Shown here one piece after another: positions 1 to 7,918 of a stretch of DNA of 20,328 nt (positions are counted from its first letter, which is position 1; each line of letters starts with the position of its first letter). The notes under the pieces are model-generated. The model was given only the letters and a program-made list of their open reading frames with translations, did not search any database and was not told where the DNA came from. Location of the stretch: positions 1 through 20,328 of IMG/VR virus record IMGVR_UViG_3300042468_000045. One strand, 5' to 3'. A program made the position numbers and the translations under genes. Origin of the DNA: a virus.

Positions 1-887
1 CCGCCACCACCACCGCCACCACCGCCGCCACCGCGACCACCACTGGCAGCCAGCGCGCGGCGATAGGCCGTGTCAGCCTTCTCGCCCTCGATCTCGGCCT
101 CCAGTTTCTCGCGCCGCAGAGGGGCTAGTTTCAGGTCTTCTTCGCCCTTCTGCATGTCCTGCTTATGCTCGGCCTGCGCACGCAACTCCTGCGCGGTCGA
201 GTTCACCAGCGACATCTCATCAGCAGCCAACTTCTCGCCAGCCTGCATCTTCTCCAGCGCCCGCGCCTTCGCGTCTTCCAGCGCCCGATACCTGTCCAGA
301 ACGGCCTGATCCTGCCTCTCCAGGATGCTCGCCTTGCGCTCGGCAGCCTCGGCCTTCGCCTTGCTGAACCCTTGCAGACCGGCGTCCAGACCCTCGGCGA
401 GCGCGGACATAAAATACGGCGACTGACTGGACGCCATCTTCGCACCGGCCATAGCCACGGCCAGCCACATCGCCTGCTTGCGTTCCTTCTCGGATGTTTC
501 GAGGTCACCTTCAGCGCGGGCCTCGCGGCGACGGAGAACTTCCGCGATCTCAGCCGGAACCTCTGCTCCCGCCTCGGCTTGCTGAACCCTCTGTGCTGCC
601 GACTCACGGGCACGACGAATGATATCCTCGGCGGGGGATATATTCTGCCGCAGCGTATCCTGATTGCGGTAATCCGCTACCGGAGCCGCGACGGGTGCAG
701 GCGCGTCGATCTGCACGCCGGGCTGTACGGGGGCGGGTGTTCCGGGCGACACGGTTACAGGCGGCGTCTCCATCGGCAGCGAGTCGCCAGCCATGAGCAT
801 AGCCATGACCTGCTGCGGATCGCGGCCCTGTAGGTACGCCGGATTGCGCTGGAGGAAGCTCTGAACGGCTTGAATGGGCAGCGGCAT
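1..887 (-). CDS. Partial internal virion protein, at least 295 aa
   Basis: The frame opens at the ATG at 887 (TAATG overlap with the preceding gene) and stays open to the window edge, so no stop codon is visible here. The product begins MPLPIQAVQSFLQRNPAYLQ, then has a Pro/Val-rich linker (residues 40-70), a long charged helical region (SAAQRVQQAEAGAEVPAEIA; LETSEKERKQAMWLAVAMAG; SPYFMSALAEGLDAGLQGFS; ILERQDQAVLDRYRALEDAK) and a coiled coil to about residue 275. It reaches the left edge inside a polyglycine tract of at least ten Gly. The 'AMAGAKMA...SPYFMSALAEGL..GL' block is typical of podophage ejection proteins. Long coiled coils and position after two similar genes support an internal virion role. 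Confidence 0.75.
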   Translation of the reverse strand, partial: MPLPIQAVQSFLQRNPAYLQGRDPQQVMAMLMAGDSLPMETPPVTVSPGTPAPVQPGVQIDAPAPVAAPVADYRNQDTLRQNISPAEDIIRRARESAAQRVQQAEAGAEVPAEIAEVLRRREARAEGDLETSEKERKQAMWLAVAMAGAKMASSQSPYFMSALAEGLDAGLQGFSKAKAEAAERKASILERQDQAVLDRYRALEDAKARALEKMQAGEKLAADEMSLVNSTAQELRAQAEHKQDMQKGEEDLKLAPLRREKLEAEIEGEKADTAYRRALAASGGRGGGGGGGGGG

Positions 888-2374
888 TATGCGACTTCCT
901 TCAGCCAGCCGAGACCGCGACGGGTGACGCGACCACCCTTCTTATACACCGGGCGGTTCGGCGTGAACGGAGTGTTCACTGTCCCCGTCCCCGGAGACGT
1001 TCCAGCAGGCGGCGTGACACCACCGCTACCCCCACCAGGGAACAGGCTCCCCAGCCACCCGTTCTGGCCGAAGCCTCCGGTCGCACCGATGGTCCCGATC
1101 AGCGACGTACCAAGCCCAGCGATCTGAGACAGCGTGCTTGGACCCTGGCCCGTCGTCGTGCCGGTCATGTTCGTCGTGGTCGTCGTCGGGACATTGATAC
1201 CCGCCGCAAGACCGGACAAGTCCTTAAGGCGCTCCATCGGGAAGCTCTGCTGGCGCAGGAAATCCTGATAGGCCGTGTCCATCGACCGCTGATCGAGCGC
1301 CTGCTGTGCGCTACCGATGCCCGCGATAGCGTTGACGTCCGTGCCGAACTGACGCTGCTGCTGCTCGCCAAGCCCTGAAATCTGCGATCCGGCCTGAAGC
1401 GCAAGCTGCTTCTCATACGCCTGACGCTGGAGATCGGCCTGCGTGAGATCGCCTGTGATGCGCCCGGCGTCGATATAGCGCCCGGCTTCCTGCCCGGTCA
1501 GCGCGCCGACCGTCTGCCCGGCTTGCAGGCTCCGGTTCGCCACGTCGCCCGTGATGTCGGCATACGAACGCCCGGTCTCCAGCATACGCTGAAGGTCAGC
1601 CTGCGACAGTTGCCCCGCGATCTGAGCACCCTGAGCCGCACGCGACGCATCGCTCGCGAAGATATCCGCAGCCTGACCGTAGCCGCGCTCCATAGCCCCG
1701 GCCTGCTCAGCCAGAGCCGCCTCGTTGGCATCGCGGATTGCTCGCGCCGTGAACTCCTGACTGCGACTCCCGCCGAACGTGCCGCCGCCGATGAAGGTGC
1801 GGTTCACGCCGGGAAGCAGGTTCTCCCGCAGATTCCGACCGGCGCGCTCGCCGATTACATCCACGACCCGCTCGGTGTACGGGCTCATGTACTCATTGAC
1901 GGCCTGTGGGAATCGCTCCTGCGAGACCGAGAGGTAGGGCTGTGCGGTCGCAAGCGCCGACCCGATGCCAGCGCGCGCAAGGTATGGGTCAGCCGCAGCG
2001 ATAGACTCACGCGACGTGCCCGCCGTCAGGAACGGTGAGGCTGCGCCGGTCTCGGAGAACGACAGGCCGCGCTGGAGGAACGGTTGCGCCGCACCAGCCG
2101 CCGAGCCCTCGATAGGCGCGAGCGTGCCCTGAGCAATCGACGATGCCTGATTGATGAACGGCTGGTACTGACCGATGCCGGAGCGCGTCATGGTGAACGC
2201 TTGCTCTTGCTCCGGCGTGAAGCCTGCAATGCGCGGTGCGCCGTAGGTCTGGTACGGCGTGTCGGCCAGCGACAGCCCGCGCCCGAGAACTTCGGTGTAG
2301 TACTGCTGCGCCCAGGCCGGGAGTTCCTGAACCTGCGTCGTCGTTTGTGTCTGAGTGCTGGTTTTCTTCGCCAT
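887..2374 (-). CDS. Putative internal virion / ejection protein, 495 aa
   Basis: It starts at a TAATG overlap. A Thr/Gln-rich N-terminus precedes ELPAWAQQYYTEVLGRGLSL and YQTYGAPRIAGFTPEQEQAF, an opening common in podophage minor virion proteins ('P.W......GR...L......Y....IAGFT..Q..A'). The middle is helical, rich in Ala, Gln and Arg, with EYMSPYTERVVDVI then GRNLRENLLPGVNRTFIGGG and an imperfect duplication (LSQADLQRMLETGRSYADIT and LTQADLQRQAYEKQLALQAG). The C-terminal quarter has Thr- and Gly-rich linkers and ends with RPVYKKGGRVTRRGLGWLKE, a basic tail. No signal peptide. Its stop overlaps the next start. Ejection-protein function is inferred from composition, order and family resemblance. 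Confidence 0.72.
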   Translation of the reverse strand: MAKKTSTQTQTTTQVQELPAWAQQYYTEVLGRGLSLADTPYQTYGAPRIAGFTPEQEQAFTMTRSGIGQYQPFINQASSIAQGTLAPIEGSAAGAAQPFLQRGLSFSETGAASPFLTAGTSRESIAAADPYLARAGIGSALATAQPYLSVSQERFPQAVNEYMSPYTERVVDVIGERAGRNLRENLLPGVNRTFIGGGTFGGSRSQEFTARAIRDANEAALAEQAGAMERGYGQAADIFASDASRAAQGAQIAGQLSQADLQRMLETGRSYADITGDVANRSLQAGQTVGALTGQEAGRYIDAGRITGDLTQADLQRQAYEKQLALQAGSQISGLGEQQQRQFGTDVNAIAGIGSAQQALDQRSMDTAYQDFLRQQSFPMERLKDLSGLAAGINVPTTTTTNMTGTTTGQGPSTLSQIAGLGTSLIGTIGATGGFGQNGWLGSLFPGGGSGGVTPPAGTSPGTGTVNTPFTPNRPVYKKGGRVTRRGLGWLKEVA

Positions 2375-3525
2375 TACGCTGCGCCTCCGACAGCCATCAA
2401 CATCTGCTCAATCCCACGCTGGGGCTTGGCGATGGACTTCACGTTCTTCCGGCCAGCCTGCTTGCGGACCATCTGGCGCATCTGGTCGAGACGGCGAACA
2501 CCGGCATCCGTCGAGCCGTCACCGAGATCAGCCACGTCCTGAGCCGACCAGACGTATTCGCCGTCAGACAGCCACGCCGGGATTTTATCATCCTGACCAG
2601 AGCCGATTCCTCGAACCTGTCCCGGTCCCTGATGACCACCGCCCTGAGCGTAGGCGATCAGATGACGGATCGTGTCGGAGTGCGGTTCGTCGATCTCGCC
2701 GCCCTCGGCTTTTCTGACAGGCTCAGTGCCGACGTTGTAGACCGGCTGATTGAAGAACCGGAACTCGCCGCCCCTCTGCCCGTAGGTCTTCGGGTCGAAC
2801 GTGTAGGCGTTCTGTTCCATGGCGATAGGCTTGTAGGTCAGGCGGTCGTTCATGCCGAGCCCGCCGATGCCGGATGTGGGCGTGGTCGGTGCGCCGGGCT
2901 GAGCCGGAGCCGCACCGCCGCCGCCGCCGGAACCCATTAGTGCGTTCACCAGCAGACCACCGCCGATGCCCGCGACGCCAGTGCCGACGGCGTTCGCCAA
3001 TGCCGGGTTCTTAATGCCCGTCATGGCCCCGATCTTGCCGCCGAGACCGCCCGTCAGCGCACCGCCAAGACCACCGGCAATCGCACCACGCGCGCCACCG
3101 GATGCACCACCCAGCGCGGCACCGGCCAGAGCCGAGCCCGCCATACTGCCGATACCCAGCGCGCCACCAATCGCCGGGCCAATGACCGGGATGAACAGCG
3201 ACGCAATCGGGGCGACCTTCTTGACCGCCTTCCAGACCTTCTTCAGAAAGAACTCTGGCATCCCCGTCTCCGGGTTGATGCTCGGCGGACCCCACATCCG
3301 GGTCAGTTCTTCCAGTTCCTCCGGGTTGATATGGATGGTCTCGCTGTCACCGTAGCGACCGGCCCCACGAATCTTCTGCGCCGCAGCAACCAGCCCGCCC
3401 TCGGCGTACTGGCCCACGTCGTCGTCCTCGTAATACAGAGAAACGGGCGACGTCTTACCGGCCCCGCTCAGGTTGATGGCGGAGGGATAAGGCGCTCCCG
3501 GCTCGTCGTATTGAAACAGCGCCAT
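2374..3525 (-). CDS. Putative internal virion / ejection protein, 383 aa
   Basis: It starts one base after the upstream stop. Three regions are visible. The N-terminus (about 1-90) carries YAEGGLVAAAQKIRGAG and EELTRMWGPPSINPETGMPE. Residues 92-200 form a long hydrophobic Gly/Ala segment (VAPIASLFIPVIGPAIGGAL then AGGLGGALTGGLGG) resembling membrane-inserting parts of ejection proteins. The C-terminus (about 300-380) contains GSGQDDKIPAWLSDGEYVWS, DVADLGDGSTDAGVRRLDQM and KNVKSIAKPQRG, a motif ('G..D.IPA.LS.GEYV....V..LG.GS...G...LD..R..VR') I recognise from the ends of many podophage internal or tail proteins. A role in forming a channel during DNA ejection is inferred from composition and position, just after the nozzle. 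Confidence 0.72.
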   Translation of the reverse strand: MALFQYDEPGAPYPSAINLSGAGKTSPVSLYYEDDDVGQYAEGGLVAAAQKIRGAGRYGDSETIHINPEELEELTRMWGPPSINPETGMPEFFLKKVWKAVKKVAPIASLFIPVIGPAIGGALGIGSMAGSALAGAALGGASGGARGAIAGGLGGALTGGLGGKIGAMTGIKNPALANAVGTGVAGIGGGLLVNALMGSGGGGGAAPAQPGAPTTPTSGIGGLGMNDRLTYKPIAMEQNAYTFDPKTYGQRGGEFRFFNQPVYNVGTEPVRKAEGGEIDEPHSDTIRHLIAYAQGGGHQGPGQVRGIGSGQDDKIPAWLSDGEYVWSAQDVADLGDGSTDAGVRRLDQMRQMVRKQAGRKNVKSIAKPQRGIEQMLMAVGGAA

Positions 3526-3526
3526 G

Positions 3527-3766
3527 CTATGACCCTTGGTTCAGTAGGTCTATAAAGCGAAACGCCCAATCCTTCCAGCCCGAGAACTCATACGGATTAG
3601 GAATACCAAGCGACGCGATACCCTGAAGCGCCAGAAGTCCAGCACCCCAATCCTGCCAATCTTCCTCGCGAAACACTCGGCCTATCGCCCCGTATTCTTC
3701 GAGATCAGGGACCATGTAGTCGGCCCACTCGACGAAACTGTTTATGCCACGAGGATCAACAGCCAT
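3527..3766 (-). CDS. Small acidic protein of unknown function, 79 aa
   Basis: It starts at a TAATG overlap with the nozzle gene. The protein is acidic and aromatic-rich (FVEWADYMVPDLEEYGAIGR, FREEDWQDWGAGLLALQGIA, PYEFSGWKDWAFRFIDLLNQ) and mainly helical, with six Trp in 79 residues. No signal peptide is visible. Similar small proteins sit between nozzle and ejection protein genes in several podophages, from memory, but I know no function. The stop is one base from the next ATG (TAGCATG). Preserved frame, position and coupling support a real gene. Confidence 0.75.
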   Translation of the reverse strand: MAVDPRGINSFVEWADYMVPDLEEYGAIGRVFREEDWQDWGAGLLALQGIASLGIPNPYEFSGWKDWAFRFIDLLNQGS

Positions 3767-5379
3767 TACGACCTCATGCGGCCATCAGCCGGGATCATAT
3801 GCAGAAGCACCTGACCCATCTGATAGTCCCCGTTGACCGTATTGGATTCAAACCGGAAGCGCATCTCCCGGCGCTGTTCCTTGAAGAACACGACCTGCTC
3901 ATCCGGCGACGTAGCGACATCCGGGAACGACACGGGATCACTGATAACATCCGGCGAGCGGGCATTGACCCGGCCCGTGACGCGGACACTCATGTCACCA
4001 GTCTGCACGAAGTCGGGCTCGATAGCCGTGATCGTGAGTGCGCGAGACTTCGGTTCGGATGACGTAAGCAATGAGAAATCCGCCGTCTCGAAATACGACC
4101 GGATCGCGTTCAGGTTCTGGCCGTCGATCTCGTTAACGCCGATCTCATGCCGCCAGATTTTATAGGTCGGGTCACTGACATCGGTGAACAGGAAGTCGTT
4201 GTCTTCCGTGATGAAACTATCGCCGTCCTCCGTGACCAGCAGGTCAGGGTCATCCGACATCGGGTCAATGCCCGCCATGATGGGCGAATGGAAGACCTGT
4301 GCGTAAATCCCCGCCGAGCGACCATTGTTCGGAAGCTCAGTGTCGTACCACGTCCCCTCGCGCACGTTCAGGATAATAGCGTGCGTGCATTCCGTCGCCG
4401 TTCCGCGAGGGTAGCACCACCAGATTTCCCCAAAGCGCGGAACCTTGTAGGCAAACACCTTATTGGAATACTCGGTGTTCAGGCCCTCGAAGAAATAGTT
4501 CAGGTTCATTTCGTTGGGGACTTCTTTCACGACCCCGTTGAACATCAGGAACCTGTCCATCCCGATCCAGTAAAAGATACCGTCGTACTCAATGATGCTA
4601 TTGGCCGACAGGATCGAAGACGAGGCCGTGATGGTGTCGAACGCGAAGACATCTGCGCCGCCTGTGTAGGAAACCCGGATCACGCGATCCAGCGTCCAGG
4701 CAATACCCGCCGGAGCCTGACCGCCGCCACGCAGGGGCAGCATCTTTACGATCTTGGAGGAGTCGATGTTCGCGTCCCCGGCGTCTCCACTGGCGAAGTT
4801 CTCCGGGTCGCCCGCGTCGGACCACTGGACGTAGCCGTTCGATCCGTAGACGAACAGGTAGGGGTGCAACACGCAGACACCGCCCGACGCCGTGACTCCG
4901 GAAATCGGGGTGAGCGCGGTGGTCGCATAGATGTTCCCGATGTAGACCTGTTGAGCCGTGCCCTGAGAGATATCCAGCAGCGTGTTCGTCGCGACGCCGA
5001 TGATCACCGGAGAGCCGCTACCCGTGGAGTCGAACATGGCGTCGAACTGCCACGTATAATTAGCGCCACCCGTAAATCCTACCGGCGTGCGGTCAACCGG
5101 CGCGGACGCATTGCCGAGCGTGTCGATGGTCAGGCGCTCTACGCCAGAGCCGTAGCCCATGTGCGTATAGACGAAGTTGTTCAGCGCCTGCGTGTGGAAC
5201 TGACGAACGATGTCGCCAGCGAAATTGCTGATTTGCCGATAGCCCCACATCTTGCGCGGCAGTCGGCGCTGCCAGCGGACCCACTGTCCGTCCACGCAGG
5301 CGCTGCCTTCAAAGCGCGTACCGTCCCGTTTGATGCCGGGATCGAAGCGCATGGGCGCGATGATTGATCCGTCGGCCAT
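3766..5379 (-). CDS. Nozzle / tail hub protein (P22 gp10-like), 537 aa
   Basis: This is the likely tail nozzle or stabilisation protein, forming the hub through which DNA leaves the capsid. The N-terminus (VDGQWVRWQRRLPRKMWGYR, then ISNFAGDIVRQFHTQALNNF) and repeated beta-propeller-like blades (VCVLHPYLFVYGSNGYVQWS then DAGDPENF; APAGIAWTLDRVIRVSYTGG; SIIEYDGIFYWIGMDRFLMF; NKVFAYKVPRFGEIWWCYPR; IILNVREGTWYDTELPNNGR) match the phage-stabilisation (gp10-like) family. Residues 400-420 contain a duplicated 'LLVTEDGDSF/ITEDNDFLFTD' stretch. The C-terminal domain is another beta sandwich. About 500 residues is normal. It is preceded by the putative adhesin and followed by a 79-aa protein, and start and stop codons overlap at both ends. 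Confidence 0.85.
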   Translation of the reverse strand: MADGSIIAPMRFDPGIKRDGTRFEGSACVDGQWVRWQRRLPRKMWGYRQISNFAGDIVRQFHTQALNNFVYTHMGYGSGVERLTIDTLGNASAPVDRTPVGFTGGANYTWQFDAMFDSTGSGSPVIIGVATNTLLDISQGTAQQVYIGNIYATTALTPISGVTASGGVCVLHPYLFVYGSNGYVQWSDAGDPENFASGDAGDANIDSSKIVKMLPLRGGGQAPAGIAWTLDRVIRVSYTGGADVFAFDTITASSSILSANSIIEYDGIFYWIGMDRFLMFNGVVKEVPNEMNLNYFFEGLNTEYSNKVFAYKVPRFGEIWWCYPRGTATECTHAIILNVREGTWYDTELPNNGRSAGIYAQVFHSPIMAGIDPMSDDPDLLVTEDGDSFITEDNDFLFTDVSDPTYKIWRHEIGVNEIDGQNLNAIRSYFETADFSLLTSSEPKSRALTITAIEPDFVQTGDMSVRVTGRVNARSPDVISDPVSFPDVATSPDEQVVFFKEQRREMRFRFESNTVNGDYQMGQVLLHMIPADGRMRS

Positions 5380-6113
5380 TAGCTGGTTACCGTGAAGGTG
5401 CCGTTGGAGGTGAAGGTATGGATGGTATAACTGCCGGACGTGGTGACCGTACCGCCGGTCGCTCGCTGCGGCCCGAAGTACCGGATGATAACGATGCCGT
5501 CCTCGCCATCAGTCGGGCTGCCGCCGCCGCCACTTCCCGGGGTTCCCGAGCCAATGCTAACGCCGCCGCCAGCGCAGTAGGTAACGGACGATCCGCTGAT
5601 TGAACTCGCTACGCCCGCCCCCGGTGTGGCTCCAGATGCAGCCCCTCCAGCGCCGCCGCCGGTTCCTGGGTTGGTTAGGCTATTGGCCCCGCTACCAGCG
5701 AACCCCTGACCGGCGGTCCCCGTGCCGCCGGTTGTCGGGCCTGCGTCGGTGTTCGAGCCGCCGCCGCCGGAGCCACCGTTGCCGCCGTTCGCGATAGGCG
5801 CTGCGCCGTAGCCGCCGCCGATAGCCGTTAATCCAAAGGCTGACGAGTTGCCACCCGGAGAACCATTGTCCCCCTCTAGCGCGCCACCGTTACCGCCTGC
5901 CCCGACGGTGATTGTGTAGGCTATCGTCAGGAGTGACGTAGAGCCCGTGAGTAAACCACCCGCGCCACCACCGCCTGCGGCCCCCAGCGATCCGTCAACG
6001 ATCTTACCGCCGCCGCCGCCACCAGCGGCAATCAGGTACTCAACGCCTAGCCCGCTCTGGCTAAAGCCGAAGCCTCTGACAGAAGCTGCCGCGCGAGTGG
6101 CGAGAACAGGCAT
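5379..6113 (-). CDS. Glycine-rich tail protein / putative adhesin, 244 aa
   Basis: The TAATG start overlaps the fibre stop. The protein is extremely Gly-rich, with the opening VEYLIAAGGGGGG, then YTITVGAGGNGGAL, SSAFGLTAIGGGYGAAP, repeated short Gly runs, and GEDGIVIIRYFGP near the C-terminus. This is the phage 'glycine-rich domain' (Pfam Gly_rich_2 type), thought to form stacked polyglycine-II-like structure, as in tail-tip adhesins. The final 25 residues (GGTVTTSGSYTIHTFTSNGT then FTVTS) match what is usually the first strand pair of such a domain, here placed at the very end. Directly following the fibre, it could be a fibre-tip adhesin. The stop overlaps the nozzle start (TAATG). Confidence 0.75.
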   Translation of the reverse strand: MPVLATRAAASVRGFGFSQSGLGVEYLIAAGGGGGGKIVDGSLGAAGGGGAGGLLTGSTSLLTIAYTITVGAGGNGGALEGDNGSPGGNSSAFGLTAIGGGYGAAPIANGGNGGSGGGGSNTDAGPTTGGTGTAGQGFAGSGANSLTNPGTGGGAGGAASGATPGAGVASSISGSSVTYCAGGGVSIGSGTPGSGGGGSPTDGEDGIVIIRYFGPQRATGGTVTTSGSYTIHTFTSNGTFTVTS

Positions 6114-7918
6114 TACAGCGCCGATGCGATAGATGCGAGCACGGTAAAGGTCGATGCTCCCGTCTTGATAATCACATAGCTGTAGACCGCGATGCTGTTA
6201 ATCGTGCCTGACGATGGAGCCCCGTTAAGCCATTTCGTCGTCACACCAACAGCCGTACCATCAACTTGCACGGCGCTGTTGTAGTACGCCGTGCCGCCCT
6301 GAGTTACCATAAAGACGACGGTAACAGACTCGCCCGTAGCCATGAGGCTGTTCAGGGTATTCGATCCGTTGCCACGCAGGTTCACGGTCCAGTTCGCAGA
6401 GGCGTTCGTGGTGTAATACAGGACGCTCTGCGTGGTGATATCGTAGTTAATCGTGCCGGTCGCTGCGGTTGCAGAGATCGTCACGACTTCCAGAGCGTTC
6501 GCGAGTTTCGCGGCAAGCGTTGCCGTGCCGCCACTCAGGGTCTGTTTCGCCGTCCACGTCGAAGCCGTATCCGGCTTGGCATAATCCGTGCCTGCGGTCG
6601 CTGCCGAGAATGCCGACGTTCCGTTGCCCTTCAGCACGCCCGTCAGCGTCGCCGCACCAGAGCCGCCCTGAGCAACCGACAGTGGCGTCGTTAGGCCCGA
6701 CAGGGACGTGATGTCGCTGTTCGCCCCCAGCGCCGCAGCAGAGATAGCCGCGCGACCGGCACCAGCGTTGGCCGCCGTGAACACCGCATTGCCGACCGAC
6801 GTGGCCCCGAGGTTCGTGCGCGCGCCTGATGGCGTGACAGCGCCCGTGCCTCCCTGAGCGATAGTGACGGGGAACGAAATCGTCGAGGTGTCGGCGTCGA
6901 TGACGTTCGTGCCGTCGCAGTACACGATAGCCCGAGCGCCGCGCGACAGAGCAACGCCCGAGCCAGCCGATGTCTTCACCGTGATCGTGTACGGATCGGA
7001 CGCGAGATCAGTGTCGTTGCCCGGCCAGTATTGCTGCACCGTATTCGGGACCACGACTTCCATGTTCCCGGTCAGCGTGCCCCCGAAGCTGTAGGCGATG
7101 CGGTTCAGTTCCGCGCCGGACAGGACATACGGAGACGTCTCACTGGTCAGGTCGATGGAGACGTAATCGAACGCGAACTCCGCCGCTTGACCAAAGCCGA
7201 CCGTGAAGAAATTCGTGCCGTCGCAAACGATAATGCCGCTGTCGCCTGGATTGAACAGCAGAGTCGCCGCGCCATTGATCTCCTGGCCACCGACCGTCGT
7301 CTCAACCGTGATCGCGCCCGTGCCGCCATTGCGAAGGTGGAAGAACCAGTCGTTACCCAGCGTCGCCGCCGACGGCAGGCTGATCGTGCCAGCGCCACTA
7401 TCCCACAGGAACGCAGCCGCGCGATCCGGGGCCTGCGGCGTGTAATCCGTGGAGATCGTCGTGACCTCCATGGACTGGTTCAGCGTTGCCCCGATAGCCT
7501 TGATGCCCGCGCCAACCAGAGACCCAGCCGTGGCGGACGACGTGCCCGCGCCATAGGCTACGGACCCCCACGTTCCGTTCGTGGTAGCGTTCGTCTTGAG
7601 GTAGACCTGCCACGCCTCGCCGGGGTCAACCGACACAATGGTATTGCCGCCCGCGTCCGTGACCGTGAAGGCAAACGAGCCGACGTTGAAGATCAGCGTC
7701 GCTTCGCCCGGAGACGCCTGATTCGCGGGCGGCATCCGCAGGTCCCAGCCAGCCTGATTCGGCGTGACATCCATGATGTTCGCGACGATGTTGCTATCGG
7801 TCGCGACCTCAACCGGCCACGTCAGCGCCAAATCAGACGTCAGCGCAAACGCCCGGTAGGACGCCTGCGCTGGGAAGATGGTCCCGCCCCCGAACGTAGA
7901 TGTAAATGCTGCGGGCAT
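6113..7918 (-). CDS. Tail fibre protein, 601 aa
   Basis: It starts at a TAATG overlap. The N-terminal third (residues 1-140) contains LTWPVEVATDSNIVANIMDV and GWDLRMPPANQASPGEATLI, a beta domain common at the base of podophage fibres ('SPGE...I.N.G...FTV....G..I..V..G'). The middle repeats this theme with FLWDSGAGTISLPSA and LLFNPGDSGIIVCDGTN. Two copies of the fibre-shaft motif follow: IAQGGTGAVTPSGARTNLGA and SVAQGGSGAATLTGVLKGNG. The C-terminal region is beta-rich (LYYTTNASANWTVNLRGNGS). No signal peptide or enzyme motif is visible. The architecture fits a trimeric fibre attached near the nozzle. Its neighbours, a glycine-rich adhesin-like protein and the nozzle, support this. Confidence 0.82.
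   Translation of the reverse strand: MPAAFTSTFGGGTIFPAQASYRAFALTSDLALTWPVEVATDSNIVANIMDVTPNQAGWDLRMPPANQASPGEATLIFNVGSFAFTVTDAGGNTIVSVDPGEAWQVYLKTNATTNGTWGSVAYGAGTSSATAGSLVGAGIKAIGATLNQSMEVTTISTDYTPQAPDRAAAFLWDSGAGTISLPSAATLGNDWFFHLRNGGTGAITVETTVGGQEINGAATLLFNPGDSGIIVCDGTNFFTVGFGQAAEFAFDYVSIDLTSETSPYVLSGAELNRIAYSFGGTLTGNMEVVVPNTVQQYWPGNDTDLASDPYTITVKTSAGSGVALSRGARAIVYCDGTNVIDADTSTISFPVTIAQGGTGAVTPSGARTNLGATSVGNAVFTAANAGAGRAAISAAALGANSDITSLSGLTTPLSVAQGGSGAATLTGVLKGNGTSAFSAATAGTDYAKPDTASTWTAKQTLSGGTATLAAKLANALEVVTISATAATGTINYDITTQSVLYYTTNASANWTVNLRGNGSNTLNSLMATGESVTVVFMVTQGGTAYYNSAVQVDGTAVGVTTKWLNGAPSSGTINSIAVYSYVIIKTGASTFTVLASIASAL

Noticed and set aside
1-44. Triplet repeat as a CRISPR or tandem-repeat locus
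   Set aside because: The repeat is simply a run of glycine codons within an open frame; there are no spacers.
203-613. 136-codon open frame on the minus strand
   Set aside because: Overlaps the partial ejection protein in another frame; Arg-rich and without structure, whereas the frame from 887 gives a coherent coiled-coil protein.
4147-5367. 406-codon open frame on the plus strand
   Set aside because: It lies wholly opposite the nozzle gene; its product is Arg/Val/His-rich with no domain pattern, as expected for the antisense shadow of a GC-rich gene.
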